A stretch of DNA of 35,252 bases from Clostridiaceae bacterium (GCA_904501705.1 CAJGCA010000010.1:1-35252); one strand, 5' to 3'; numbered from the stretch's first letter, positions 24,532 through 32,949 are shown. Made by a program: numbers and translations. Notes: generated from the letters alone by a model not told the origin.

Positions 24532-25125
24532 ATGAAATACATTATTGCGACACATAATGCCCATAAGCTCGCGGAGATCAGCCGCATTCTCGCTCCCCTC
24601 GGCATCGAGGCGGTGACCGACCGCGACCTCGGCATTGCATTGCCCGAGGTGGACGAAACGGGCACGACCTTTGCGGAGAACGCGTATCTCAAAGCGGCAT
24701 CCGCGTGTGAATTTTCGGGGCTTCCTGCCATCGCGGATGACTCGGGACTTGCGGTGGATGCACTCGGCGGCGAGCCAGGGGTATATTCCGCGCGCTACGG
24801 CGGCGAGGGCCTTGACGACAACGATCGCAACAATCTGTTGCTCAAAAATATGGCGGATATTCCCGTCGGTCAGCGGCAGGCACAGTTTGTGTCCGCCGTG
24901 TGCTGTGTGTTCCCGAACGGAGATACCTTGCGCACCGAGGGGATCGTGCGTGGCGAGATCGGTTTCGCCGCGAAAGGGGAGAACGGCTTTGGCTACGATC
25001 CGCTGTTTTATGTCGGCGATCGTACTACCGCTGAGATGTCTGCACAGGAAAAGGACGCCATCAGCCATCGCGGTCAGGCGCTTGCCGCCTTCGCGGTGAA
25101 GTTAGAAGAATATCTTAATAAGTGA
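24532..25125 (+). CDS. rdgB: XTP/dITP diphosphatase (RdgB/HAM1 family)
   Basis: The 197-residue product hydrolyses non-canonical purine triphosphates such as XTP and dITP. It has the family start (YIIATHNAHKLAEI, substrate-binding T.N..K), DDSGLAVDALGGEPGVYSAR with the metal-binding Asp pair, the FGYDPLF motif and the closing AQEKDAISHRGQAL. GAGGAG lies 8 bases before ATG 24532; an in-frame GTG at 24523 overlaps ftsY and is less likely. Confidence 0.95.
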   Translation: MKYIIATHNAHKLAEISRILAPLGIEAVTDRDLGIALPEVDETGTTFAENAYLKAASACEFSGLPAIADDSGLAVDALGGEPGVYSARYGGEGLDDNDRNNLLLKNMADIPVGQRQAQFVSAVCCVFPNGDTLRTEGIVRGEIGFAAKGENGFGYDPLFYVGDRTTAEMSAQEKDAISHRGQALAAFAVKLEEYLNK

Positions 25126-25134
25126 GGAAACACG

Positions 25135-25425
25135 ATGACCAGTAAACAACGCGCATATTTGCGCTCATTATCCAATAAATTAGAGCCCATTCTGCACGCA
25201 GGCAAGGGCGGCATTTCCGACGCGATGATCCGTCAGGCGGACGATGCGCTTACTGCACGCGAGCTCATCAAGGGCAAGGCGTTGGAGACCGCGCCAGCCA
25301 CCGCCCGCGAGATCGCCGAGGAGATCGCCGCGGCGGTAAACGCCGAGGTGGTGCAGGTGGTCGGACGTACCTTTGTGCTGTTCCGCCAGAAAGAAAAGGA
25401 TTCGCAAATCAAACTGCCCCGATAA
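25135..25425 (+). CDS. yhbY: CRM-domain RNA-binding protein YhbY
   Basis: The 96-residue basic product is a single CRM domain: LRSLSNKLEPILHAGKGG with the conserved GKGG loop, helix ALTARELIKGKAL, and the closing QVVGRTFVLFRQ. Homologues bind pre-50S particles and are linked to ribosome assembly. It follows rdgB by 9 bases and would share its transcript. In Bacillus the homologue (YqeI) also sits just upstream of nadD-yqeK, as here. Confidence 0.93.
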   Translation: MTSKQRAYLRSLSNKLEPILHAGKGGISDAMIRQADDALTARELIKGKALETAPATAREIAEEIAAAVNAEVVQVVGRTFVLFRQKEKDSQIKLPR

Positions 25426-25431
25426 TTGCGG

Positions 25432-25709
25432 TAGGGTAGAGTGAGATATCCGACCCCGCCTCAAAGCGGCGGCTTTCGGCGCTTTTTACCCTATTTGCTC
25501 TCGCAAGGCGCCAGCCTTGCTTCGCCCAAATAGAATAAAAATCTCTCAAAATCCGCTTGCTTTGAGGTCTACGATTTTGAAAAGAGGGGATTTTTGTTCT
25601 ATCAAGGCATAAAACGCAGTAAACCCTTACGGGTTTACGAGTATTTTAACGAAGATAGAGCGAAAATCCCCCTTTTCAAAACGGTGTTGGGATATCTCAC
25701 TCTACCCTA
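25432..25709. repeat. 278-bp palindromic element with nested hairpins
   Basis: This fills the gap between yhbY and nadD (306 bases without a gene). Perfect 20-base inverted ends lie at 25432-25451 and 25690-25709. Inside are CCTCAAAGC (25459-25467) with GCTTTGAGG (25559-25567), a CTATTTG...GCAAGGC hairpin at about 25491-25532, an imperfect 30-base pair (25572-25602 with 25655-25683), and a perfect hairpin GTAAACCC-TTAC-GGGTTTAC (25619-25638). It has no transposase; the short open frame across it lacks a ribosome binding site. It could be a non-autonomous mobile element or a folded RNA. Confidence 0.75.
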
Positions 25710-25732
25710 TTATGACGGAAAGGAGAGTCGGT

Positions 25733-26935
25733 ATGAAGAAGATGGCGCTGTTCGGCGGCACGTTCGACCCCATCCACCGTGGGCATATCTCGATGGCACT
25801 GCGCCTCGCGGATGAACTCGGTTTGGACGAGGTCGTGTTGATGCCGACTTTTGTTCCGCCGCATAAAATCAAGCATTCTATGGCGGATGCTGAGCACCGT
25901 CTCGCGATGTGCCGCGTTGCGGCGGCGCCGCACCCCTTCTTATCCGTCTCGGATATGGAGATCACCCGCGGCGGCGCGAGCTTTACCGTGGATACGCTGA
26001 CGGCGCTGACGGCGCAGTATCCCGATGCTGAGTGGTATCTCGTCACAGGTGCGGATATGTTCTGTACCCTGCGCTCGTGGTACCGTTTTGACGATATCGC
26101 CAAGATGGCGACCTTGTGCACCGTGCCGCGCGACGGCACCGATGTGCAGGCACTCAAAACGTATGCCGAGGAATTGACGGCACAGGGCGTGCGGTGCTAT
26201 GTCGCCGACGAGCCCGTCGAGCCGATCTCCTCGACGGAGATTCGCGATAAATTGGCGGCGGGGGAGTCGACCGACGAATGGTTGCCCGACGGTGTGGCAG
26301 ACTATATTCAGGCGTACGGCTTATACACCGTGGTCGCCGACGCGCGCGATTCCGACGAGCAGTATAAAGAGATCATCCGCCGACGGCTTGGCGATTATCG
26401 CTATCATCATTCCTTGTGCGTTGCAGACGAGGCAAAGCGGCTCGCCCTCCGCTACGGTGCAGATGAAAAGAAGGCGTATACTGCAGGTCTTCTGCATGAT
26501 ATTATGAAGGACACCGATCGAAAGTCCCAGTTGCAAATTCTTACAGATTTTGGTATACTGTTGGACGAAGTTGAGCAGCAGGTCGATAAGCTGTGGCACG
26601 CGAAGGTGGGCGCGGCATTCCTCGAGCATATTCTGCAGGTGAAGGATCGCGCACTGCTGGATGCAGTGCGGTATCACACCACGGGTCGCGCAGGGATGTC
26701 TCTGCTCGAAAAGATCGTATTCGTGGCGGATTTCACCTCCGCCGATCGGCGGTATCCCGACGTGGATGATGTGCGGCGACTGTCCGACATCTCGCTCGAG
26801 GAGACGATGATCTACACCATCGACTACACCATCCGCGATTTGCTGGGCCGCGGTCAGTCGATTCACCCCGATACGCTTGCTGCTTATAATGAACGTATAC
26901 TCGAACGACAGACGGGAGGGCAAAGGGATGAATGA
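25733..26935 (+). CDS. nadD: Fused nicotinate-nucleotide adenylyltransferase NadD and HD phosphohydrolase YqeK
   Basis: The 400-residue product joins two enzymes that are separate in Bacillus. Residues 1-195 are NadD, which makes deamido-NAD: nucleotide-binding GGTFDPIHRGHI, and the late SSTEIRDKLAAGE motif. Residues about 210-400 are YqeK, an HD-domain diadenosine tetraphosphate (Ap4A) hydrolase family: HHSLCVADEAKRLA, GLLHDIMKD and VRYHTTGRAGMSLLEKIVFVAD. ATG 25733 has AAAGGAG 7 bases upstream; an earlier ATG (25712) lies at the edge of the palindrome without a site. The join reads through cleanly with no stop, so it is a true fusion rather than a frameshift artefact. It overlaps the next gene by 8 bases. 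Confidence 0.94.
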   Translation: MKKMALFGGTFDPIHRGHISMALRLADELGLDEVVLMPTFVPPHKIKHSMADAEHRLAMCRVAAAPHPFLSVSDMEITRGGASFTVDTLTALTAQYPDAEWYLVTGADMFCTLRSWYRFDDIAKMATLCTVPRDGTDVQALKTYAEELTAQGVRCYVADEPVEPISSTEIRDKLAAGESTDEWLPDGVADYIQAYGLYTVVADARDSDEQYKEIIRRRLGDYRYHHSLCVADEAKRLALRYGADEKKAYTAGLLHDIMKDTDRKSQLQILTDFGILLDEVEQQVDKLWHAKVGAAFLEHILQVKDRALLDAVRYHTTGRAGMSLLEKIVFVADFTSADRRYPDVDDVRRLSDISLEETMIYTIDYTIRDLLGRGQSIHPDTLAAYNERILERQTGGQRDE

Positions 26936-28196
26936 CAATCAGTCTTTGCGGCAGGTCAGCTTAGCCGGCGCCGCCGCAGGGAAGAAGAAACAGCCGCCGA
27001 AGAAATCGAGCGGGAAGAAAAAGCGCCTGTGGCTCATTATGATACCGATCGTGCTGGTCGTTGCGCTGGTTATTGCGTTGCTTGCGCGCGGCTGCGGCTC
27101 GGACGGCCCGACGTTGACCGCCCGCGAGGCGATACAGTATACTGTCACTCCTGATGATCTTGCCGGCAAGGTGTCTTACTTTGCACTCGGCGTGCTGGGA
27201 GATAAGTCCACCGATCAGATGGATATGGTCGCAGTGATGTGTTATGACCGTAAGGCGGATAAGATTACGGTGATGCAGATGCCCGTGGCGACCTATCTCG
27301 TTGAGGATGGCAGCTTTGCGACCGCGACACTCGGCGACGTTTGGGGCAATCCGAAGCCGATTCTCTGGTGTGACACCTGCCGCGGCAAGGTGGCGGCAGA
27401 GGCGGTCGACGGGGAAAACCACAAAATTTGCGGTTCCAAGCTGACCACCCGCAAGGGCTCGTCGTTCACCGACCTTGCCCGCGTGTTCAATACGCAGTAC
27501 GGTCTGCCGATCGATAATTTCCTCGTCATTCCGCGCGACGGGCTTGTGAAGCTCATTGATGCGCTCGGCGGCGTGGATATGTCGCTCGCGGCGAAGACGT
27601 CGATTGACGGCATCGACTATGAGAAGGGCGTGCGCACCCTGCCCGGTAAGGCGGCGGTGTATTACGCGGTTGAATACAACTATAAGGGTACGCCCGCGTC
27701 GGATACCGAGCGGATGCAGCGTCAGCGTCAGCTGTTCGCGAGCCTGCTCGATCGTTTGTCCAAGAAGTCGCTCAAGGATCTGTACAATACCGATCCCGCG
27801 CTCAAGGACGTGCTATCGAACCTGATGCTCGGTGCGGACCCCATTCGTTACGACAATTCCTCGTTCGGCAAGGCGCGCTTGTTGAACGTCGGCGAGCGAA
27901 AGGCGGAGAATACCAAATCCGTCGAGACGATAGCGAAATTCCTCTATGAGATCAGCCGCATTGATCTGGAGAACATCACCTTCTGCACCCTGCCCGGCAC
28001 GGCGCAGAAGCGCGGTACGGGTATGGTCTATAGCGTCAACAAGACGCAGACGATCACCTTGCTCAATGAGCATCTGAATCCCTATGATCTGACGCTCGAC
28101 GACACGACGGTTGCCGTCACCGAGCTTAAAAAGAACCCAGCGGACGCGGATGCGGCGCTCACCACCCTCGATAAGGTGCTGGTAAAAGCCGAATAA
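26928..28196 (+). CDS. LytR-CpsA-Psr family cell-wall glycopolymer transferase
   Basis: The 422-residue product has a lysine-rich cytoplasmic N-terminus (about 1-37), one membrane span (about 38-58, LIMIPIVLVVALVIALLA) and an extracellular LCP domain (from about 80): DMVAVMCYDRKADKITVMQMP, a loop with two CxxC-like cysteine groups (WCDTC, KICG), LPIDNFLVIPRDGLVKLIDALGG, and RMQRQRQLF, the basic motif that binds lipid phosphate. LCP proteins attach teichoic acids or capsule to peptidoglycan. GGGAGGG lies 7 bases before ATG 26928, which overlaps the nadD-yqeK stop. The extra cysteines within the early LCP domain are unusual. Confidence 0.87.
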   Translation: MNDNQSLRQVSLAGAAAGKKKQPPKKSSGKKKRLWLIMIPIVLVVALVIALLARGCGSDGPTLTAREAIQYTVTPDDLAGKVSYFALGVLGDKSTDQMDMVAVMCYDRKADKITVMQMPVATYLVEDGSFATATLGDVWGNPKPILWCDTCRGKVAAEAVDGENHKICGSKLTTRKGSSFTDLARVFNTQYGLPIDNFLVIPRDGLVKLIDALGGVDMSLAAKTSIDGIDYEKGVRTLPGKAAVYYAVEYNYKGTPASDTERMQRQRQLFASLLDRLSKKSLKDLYNTDPALKDVLSNLMLGADPIRYDNSSFGKARLLNVGERKAENTKSVETIAKFLYEISRIDLENITFCTLPGTAQKRGTGMVYSVNKTQTITLLNEHLNPYDLTLDDTTVAVTELKKNPADADAALTTLDKVLVKAE

Positions 28197-28205
28197 GGAG
28201 ACTTT

Positions 28206-28565
28206 ATGAACGCAGAGCAAATTTTACAACAAGCGGTAGTCTCTCTGGATAAGCATAAGGGCGAGGATCTGCTCGCGCTGAAGGTGTCTGGTGTGACCTC
28301 CATCGCGGATTATTTCCTGCTCGCCACCGGCACGAGCGCGACAAACGTGCGCAGCCTGTCGGACTACGTAGAGGAAGAACTCGCCAAGCTGGGGAAGACC
28401 CCTCTGCGCAACGAGGGATACCGCGCGGGCGACTGGATCACCCTTGACTACGGCGACGTGCTGGTGCACATCTTCCGCCGTGAGACCCGCGAGTTTTACG
28501 ACCTCGAACGGCTGTGGACCGATGCCGAGACGATCGACATCACCCCGTATCAATTACCGAACTAA
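28206..28565 (+). CDS. rsfS: Ribosomal silencing factor RsfS
   Basis: The 119-residue product matches RsfS/DUF143 throughout: DKHKGEDLLALKVSGVTSIADYFLLATG, NVRSLSDYVEEEL and DYGDVLVHIFRRETREFYDLERLW. RsfS binds uL14 and blocks subunit joining in starved cells. AAGGAG precedes ATG 28206. It sits in the normal place after nadD-yqeK and the LCP gene. Confidence 0.96.
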   Translation: MNAEQILQQAVVSLDKHKGEDLLALKVSGVTSIADYFLLATGTSATNVRSLSDYVEEELAKLGKTPLRNEGYRAGDWITLDYGDVLVHIFRRETREFYDLERLWTDAETIDITPYQLPN

Positions 28566-28579
28566 GGAGATAGAGGACA

Positions 28580-31006
28580 ATGGCATTTTACAATCCGGCA
28601 GAAATTGAGAAAAAATGGCAGCAATACTGGGAAGAAAAGCAGACCTTTCACACCGACGTGTGGGATTTCTCCAAACCGAAATACTACGTGTTGGATATGT
28701 TCCCGTATCCGTCGGGCGTTGGCTTGCACGCAGGCCATCCCGAGGGCTATACCGCGACCGATATTATGTCCCGTATGAAGCGTATGCAGGGCTATAACGT
28801 GCTGCACCCGATGGGGTACGACTCGTTCGGTCTGCCGGCGGAACAGTATGCCGTTTCCACAGGCAATCACCCCAACGGCTTTACGCAGGAGAATATTAAA
28901 ACCTTCTCCAAACAGCTCAAGGAGCTCGGCTTCGACTACGACTGGTCCAAGATGACCGCTACCTCTGATCCCGAATTCTACAAGTGGACACAGTGGATTT
29001 TTAAGAAGCTGTGGGAGAAAGGCTATGCTAAGCGCATCGAGATGCCGGTGAACTGGTGCGAGGAACTGGGTACCGTGCTGTCCAACGATGAGGTCATCGA
29101 CGGCAAATCCGAGCGCGGCGGCTTCCCCGTTGTGAAGAAGAATATGATGCAGTGGGTTATCGACCAGCCCGCCTTTGCGGAAAAGCTGCTGGAGGGTCTC
29201 GAGGAGATCGACTGGCCTGAGTCCACCAAGGAGATTCAGCGCAACTGGATTGGCAAGTCCACGGGCGTCGAGGTTGACTTTAAACTTGTCGGCGGTGGCG
29301 AGTTCTCTATCTATACTACGTGCATTGAAACCATTTACGGTATCACCTTTATGGTGCTCGCCCCCGACGGAAAGATTACGGCGAGTCTGCTGGATCGCGT
29401 CGAGAATCGCGACGAGGTACAGGCGTACATAGACGAGACGGTGAAGAAATCGGATATGGATCGCACCGATCTCAATAAGGGCAAAACCGGCTGTCCGCTC
29501 AAGGGCGTGTACGCCATCAACCCCGTCAACGGTAAGGAAGTTCCCGTGTTTATCGGTGATTTCGTACTCGCAAATTACGGCACGGGCGCGGTCATGGCGG
29601 TGCCCAGCCACGATCAGCGCGACTTTGAGTATGCGATCGTCCACGACATTCCGATGATTCAGGTCATCGAGGGTCGCGACGTGTCGGAGTGCGCGTTTGA
29701 GAAGCAGGATTATCTGGGTAAAGGCTGCAAGCTTGTCAACTCCGAGGAGTTCAGTGGCTTGACGGTGGAGGAGGCCAAGGAGGCCATCACCTGCAAGCTG
29801 GAGAAGATGGGTGTCGCCCGCAGAAAGAATAATTATCACTTCCGCGAGTGGATCTTTGCCCGTCAGCGTTACTGGGGCGAGCCCGTTCCCTGTGTTTACA
29901 CCGACGGCGGCGAGACGGTGTTCCTGCCCGATGAGGAATTACCCGTTATTCTGCCCGTGTTGGAGGATTACAAAGGCCGCGGCGGTCAGGCGCCGCTGGA
30001 GAACGCCGAGGAGTGGAAGCACTACGACAAGGATGGTCTCAAAGGCCTGCGCGAGACCTCCACGATGCCCGGTTCTGCCGGCTCGTCTTGGTACTTTATG
30101 CGCTATATTGATCCCCACAACGACAAGCAGTTCTGCGATCCCAAGCTGCTCGAGCACTGGATGCCCGTTGACCTGTACGTGGGCGGTCCCGAGCATGCGG
30201 TCGGTCATCTGATGTACGCGCGTATCTGGAACCGTTTCCTGTACGACGAGGGTCTGTCTCCCGTAAAGGAGCCGTTCAAGAAGTTGGTGCACCAGGGTAT
30301 GATCCTGGGCGAGAACGGCATCAAGATGGGCAAGCGCTTCCCTGAATTTGTGGTCAACCCCAGCGATATCGTGCGCGACTACGGCGCGGATACCCTGCGT
30401 CTCTATGAGATGTTTATGGGCCCGCTGGAGGTCTCCAAGCCCTGGTCGACCGCCGCTGTTGCGGGCGCGCGGAAGTTTATTAACCGTGTGTGGAACTTCT
30501 TCACCGAGCCCGCTAACATCACCGAGACGGATGATGGGCGGCTTACCAAGATCTATCACCAGACCGTCAAGAAGGTCACGAACGATTTCGATGTATTGGG
30601 CTTCAATACCGCGATTGCGCAGATGATGGTCTTTGTTAATGAGCTGTACAAGGTCGGCTCCTGTCCGCGCGAATATGCCGAGGGCTTTATCAAGATGATC
30701 TCCTGCATCACGCCGCACGTGGGCGAAGAGATCTGGCAGCAGCTCGGTCACGAGGACACCATCGCGTTTGAGTCTTGGCCGACCTACGACGAGGCGAAGT
30801 GCGTTGAAGATACCGTCGAGATCGCGCTTCAGGTCAATGGCAAGATCCGCAACCGCATCGAGGTCGCAGCGGACATTCCTGCCGCCGATGCCATCGCTGC
30901 GGCGAAGGTGGACGAGCGTGTAGCCCCCGTGTTGGAGGGTATGCAGATTATTAAGGAACTGTACGTCCCTGGTAAGCTCGTGAATATCGTAGTTAAGCCG
31001 CAGTAA
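28580..31006 (+). CDS. leuS: Leucyl-tRNA synthetase with variant KMSKS loop
   Basis: The 808-residue product is a class I synthetase of the bacterial LeuRS type (Bacillus 804). HIGH motif is HAGH in PYPSGVGLHAGHPEGY (about 39-54). The CP1 editing domain (about 220-420) has TGAVMAVPSHDQRDFEYA with the conserved Asp. The catalytic tail includes YGADTLRLYEMFMGPLE, and the anticodon-binding end is normal. The KMSKS loop reads K582-M-G-K-R586, followed by FPEFVVNPSD in place of the usual SRGNVVNPD. The second Lys, which contacts ATP, is kept. AAGGAG lies before ATG 28580, 14 bases after rsfS; no T-box leader is present. No terminator is visible before the rpsU promoter. Confidence 0.96.
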   Translation: MAFYNPAEIEKKWQQYWEEKQTFHTDVWDFSKPKYYVLDMFPYPSGVGLHAGHPEGYTATDIMSRMKRMQGYNVLHPMGYDSFGLPAEQYAVSTGNHPNGFTQENIKTFSKQLKELGFDYDWSKMTATSDPEFYKWTQWIFKKLWEKGYAKRIEMPVNWCEELGTVLSNDEVIDGKSERGGFPVVKKNMMQWVIDQPAFAEKLLEGLEEIDWPESTKEIQRNWIGKSTGVEVDFKLVGGGEFSIYTTCIETIYGITFMVLAPDGKITASLLDRVENRDEVQAYIDETVKKSDMDRTDLNKGKTGCPLKGVYAINPVNGKEVPVFIGDFVLANYGTGAVMAVPSHDQRDFEYAIVHDIPMIQVIEGRDVSECAFEKQDYLGKGCKLVNSEEFSGLTVEEAKEAITCKLEKMGVARRKNNYHFREWIFARQRYWGEPVPCVYTDGGETVFLPDEELPVILPVLEDYKGRGGQAPLENAEEWKHYDKDGLKGLRETSTMPGSAGSSWYFMRYIDPHNDKQFCDPKLLEHWMPVDLYVGGPEHAVGHLMYARIWNRFLYDEGLSPVKEPFKKLVHQGMILGENGIKMGKRFPEFVVNPSDIVRDYGADTLRLYEMFMGPLEVSKPWSTAAVAGARKFINRVWNFFTEPANITETDDGRLTKIYHQTVKKVTNDFDVLGFNTAIAQMMVFVNELYKVGSCPREYAEGFIKMISCITPHVGEEIWQQLGHEDTIAFESWPTYDEAKCVEDTVEIALQVNGKIRNRIEVAADIPAADAIAAAKVDERVAPVLEGMQIIKELYVPGKLVNIVVKPQ

Positions 31007-31038
31007 CGGAAATTATTAAAAATCTTTTCAAAAACCTC

Positions 31039-31067
31039 TTGACGAGAGGGCGAATGTTCGGTATAAT
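31039..31067 (+). promoter_or_regulatory. Sigma-A promoter of rpsU
   Basis: TTGACG (31039-31044) and TATAAT (31062-31067) are separated by 17 bases. The stretch AAAAACCTCTTGAC is identical to that at the infC promoter. Confidence 0.9.
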
Positions 31068-31124
31068 AGACCGTGCATTGTTGCAAATTACCCCTGCTAT
31101 TCAGCGGAGGGAGGGAATAAAGTT

Positions 31125-31301
31125 ATGTCAGAAGTCCATGTTAAGGAAAACGAATCTCTGGACAGCGCTCTGCGCAGATGGAAAAAGTCCTGCGCCCGCT
31201 CCGGCGTTCTCGCCGAGGTGCGTAAGAGAGAGCACTATGAGAAACCTTCCGTAAAGCGTAAAAAGAAATCGGAAGCTGCGCGCAAGAGAAAATACAAATA
31301 A
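31125..31301 (+). CDS. rpsU: Ribosomal protein bS21
   Basis: This 58-residue basic product is short enough to be missed by length filters. It begins MSEVHVKENESLDSALRRWK, has the conserved KSCARSGVLAEVRKREHYEK and ends in a Lys/Arg-rich tail (ARKRKYK), exactly as bS21 does. bS21 sits near the 3' end of 16S rRNA and affects start-site selection. GGAGGGAGGG (31106-31115) precedes ATG 31125. It has its own promoter and terminator, so it is a single-gene unit. A longer open frame across 31039-31254 in another phase is not real. Confidence 0.96.
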   Translation: MSEVHVKENESLDSALRRWKKSCARSGVLAEVRKREHYEKPSVKRKKKSEAARKRKYK

Positions 31302-31307
31302 GCGTAG

Positions 31308-31343
31308 AAAAAGCGGGCAGGCTAACTGTCCGCTTTTTGTTTT
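31308..31343 (+). terminator. Intrinsic terminator after rpsU
   Basis: AAAAAGCGGGCAG (31308-31320) pairs with CTGTCCGCTTTTT (31326-31338) around GCTAA, ending in a T-rich tail. The stem core is the same as that of the infC leader attenuator. Confidence 0.92.
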
Positions 31344-31348
31344 GAATT

Positions 31349-31452
31349 TAAGGTGACGCGAGCAACCCGAATCTGCTCTTCATAAAATCTTCGACCTCAA
31401 AGCGATAAAATGTATCGCTTTGAGGCAGACCCGGATTTCTCTTATCACCTTA
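31349..31452. repeat. Small palindromic intergenic element
   Basis: TAAGGTGA (31349-31356) and TCACCTTA (31445-31452) form the ends, with further partial pairing (ACCCGAATCTGC against GCAGACCCGGAT). The centre is a perfect 13-pair hairpin, CCTCAAAGCGATA (31395-31407)/TATCGCTTTGAGG (31413-31425). The CCTCAAAGC/GCTTTGAGG pair also occurs inside the element at 25432-25709. No coding sequence. Confidence 0.6.
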
Positions 31453-31500
31453 GGGTGGCATCTTTTGGCTACTACGTTACTCAGAAAAGGGGGCGCTTGT

Positions 31501-32025
31501 GTGCCGTTGTTTTACCCGACGATTTATCGTCGGCGGATCACCGATATCACCGTGAAAGACCTGCGTGCGCTGGGTGCGCAGGGGCTGCTGCTCGATATCG
31601 ACAATACCCTGACCACCCATGATAACCCCGTGCTCGACGAGCGCGTGCGTGCGTGGCTGGATGAGATGCAGAAGGCGGGCTTTTTGCTCACCGTGGTATC
31701 CAATAACCGCGATGAGCGTGTGAGACCTTTTGCCGAGGCGATCGGCCTGAGTTTTCGGGCGCGCGCCGCGAAGCCCTTGCCGCGCGGCTACCGTGCAGCG
31801 GCAAGGTCAATGGGGTTGTCCCCGCGGCAGTGCGTCGCAGCGGGTGACCAGATCTTCACCGACATCCTCGGCGCGAATCTCGCGAGGATGAAATCTGTGC
31901 TGCTCGAGCCGATCGAGCTTGAGTCCCAGCAGAAATTCATTGTATTCAAGCGGCAAATTGAGCGGGTGCTGCTCGGCACCCGCCGCGCAAGACGCCGTCA
32001 AGAGGAGGATTACCGTGCGAAATGA
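31501..32025 (+). CDS. YqeG-type HAD-superfamily phosphatase
   Basis: The product has 174 residues if started at GTG 31501, 10 bases after AGAAAAGGGGG; the upstream open frame crosses the palindrome and is not supported. HAD motifs are LLLDIDNTLTTHD (motif I, nucleophile Asp), LTVVSNN (II), AAKPLPRGY (III Lys) and AAGDQIFTDILGAN (IV). The start PLFYPTIYRRRITDITVKDL fits YqeG (family IIIA), a phosphatase of unclear substrate that is part of a conserved ribosome/cell-wall gene cluster in Bacillus. Its stop lies 11 bases inside the next gene. Confidence 0.87.
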   Translation: MPLFYPTIYRRRITDITVKDLRALGAQGLLLDIDNTLTTHDNPVLDERVRAWLDEMQKAGFLLTVVSNNRDERVRPFAEAIGLSFRARAAKPLPRGYRAAARSMGLSPRQCVAAGDQIFTDILGANLARMKSVLLEPIELESQQKFIVFKRQIERVLLGTRRARRRQEEDYRAK

Positions 32026-32878
32026 AGCGTTGTTTGGTCCTGCAGGCAACTGCGAGGCGTTCCACGAGGCTGGCTACAAGGCGACGGTACAGATCTTCGG
32101 TTTTTTGGAGCAGTGGGGTCTGACTGCGTACGAGTACCAGTGCGGGCGCGGTGTGCGGGTCAGCGACGATTCCGCCGCGGCTATTCGCCGCAAGTCGCAG
32201 GAGCACGGCATTGCCGTGTCCCTACACGCGCCGTATTTCATCTCTCTCGCCTCCGCGGAGGAGGAGAAACGGGAAAACAGCCTTTACTACATCCTCGACA
32301 GCGCGCGTGCGGTGGATAAGATGGGCGGCGACCGCATTGTCGTGCACCCGGGCGGGCTTGGCGGACGCACCCGTGAAGAGGCAACCGCGCTCGCGACCGA
32401 CACGCTTCTGCGCGCCCAACGCATGCTGGATGAGGAGCATCTCTGTCATGTGCATATTTGCCCCGAGGTCATGGGTAAAATAAACCAGCTCGGCACGCTC
32501 GACGAGGTGCTGACCTTCTGCCGCGCCGAGGAGCGCTTTTTGCCCTGCGTGGACTTCGGTCACCTCAACAGCCGCACCTTCGGCGAGACCAACAGCGAGG
32601 CGGCGTTTGCCGCGGTGCTCGACCGCATCGGGGATGCGCTCGGTGAGGAGCGCCAGCGGGCGTTCCATATACATTTTTCCAAGATTGAATATACCGCGGG
32701 CGGGGAGAAGAAGCACCTCACCTTCGCGGATACGCAGTTCGGTCCCGATCCCGCGCCGCTGATGGCGCTTCTGGCACAGCGCGGGTTTTGCCCGACGGTG
32801 ATCTGCGAGTCTGCAGGCACGCAGACGGCTGATGCCGCCGCGATGCAACGGCTTTATCGTGATACGGCAGCAAAATGA
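32015..32878 (+). CDS. Endonuclease IV-like TIM-barrel (AP endonuclease family 2)
   Basis: The 287-residue product (GTG start at 32015, AGGAGGA about 6 bases before) resembles the xylose isomerase-like TIM barrel of endonuclease IV. Putative metal ligands appear in order: SLHAPYF, VVHPGGLGG, ICPEVMGK, CVDFGHLNS, FHIHFSK and the final VICESAG. Endonuclease IV uses three zinc ions to cleave at abasic sites. The typical AP-endonuclease end signatures are only partly kept, so a relative with another substrate is possible. The gene overlaps the YqeG gene by 11 bases, indicating joint translation. Confidence 0.75.
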   Translation: MRNEALFGPAGNCEAFHEAGYKATVQIFGFLEQWGLTAYEYQCGRGVRVSDDSAAAIRRKSQEHGIAVSLHAPYFISLASAEEEKRENSLYYILDSARAVDKMGGDRIVVHPGGLGGRTREEATALATDTLLRAQRMLDEEHLCHVHICPEVMGKINQLGTLDEVLTFCRAEERFLPCVDFGHLNSRTFGETNSEAAFAAVLDRIGDALGEERQRAFHIHFSKIEYTAGGEKKHLTFADTQFGPDPAPLMALLAQRGFCPTVICESAGTQTADAAAMQRLYRDTAAK

Positions 32879-32920
32879 CCTGCAAAATTGGCACAAAAAC
32901 AAAAAACCTGAAAATAGTGC

Positions 32921-32949
32921 TTGAAATCTGCCCGCAGATAGGGTACAAT
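32921..32949 (+). promoter_or_regulatory. Sigma-A promoter of efp
   Basis: TTGAAA (32921-32926) and TACAAT (32944-32949) are separated by 17 bases, in the short AT-rich gap before efp. Confidence 0.82.

Noticed and set aside
25594..25815. 73-codon open frame across the palindromic element
   Set aside because: It has no ribosome binding site, covers inverted-repeat DNA and runs into nadD in another frame.
28562..29839. 425-codon open frame on the minus strand opposite leuS
   Set aside because: It is an antisense shadow of a strongly supported leuS; low-complexity, no family features and no ribosome binding site.
31039..31254. 71-codon open frame over the rpsU promoter
   Set aside because: It would begin in the promoter itself; the true gene in another phase is rpsU at 31125-31301.
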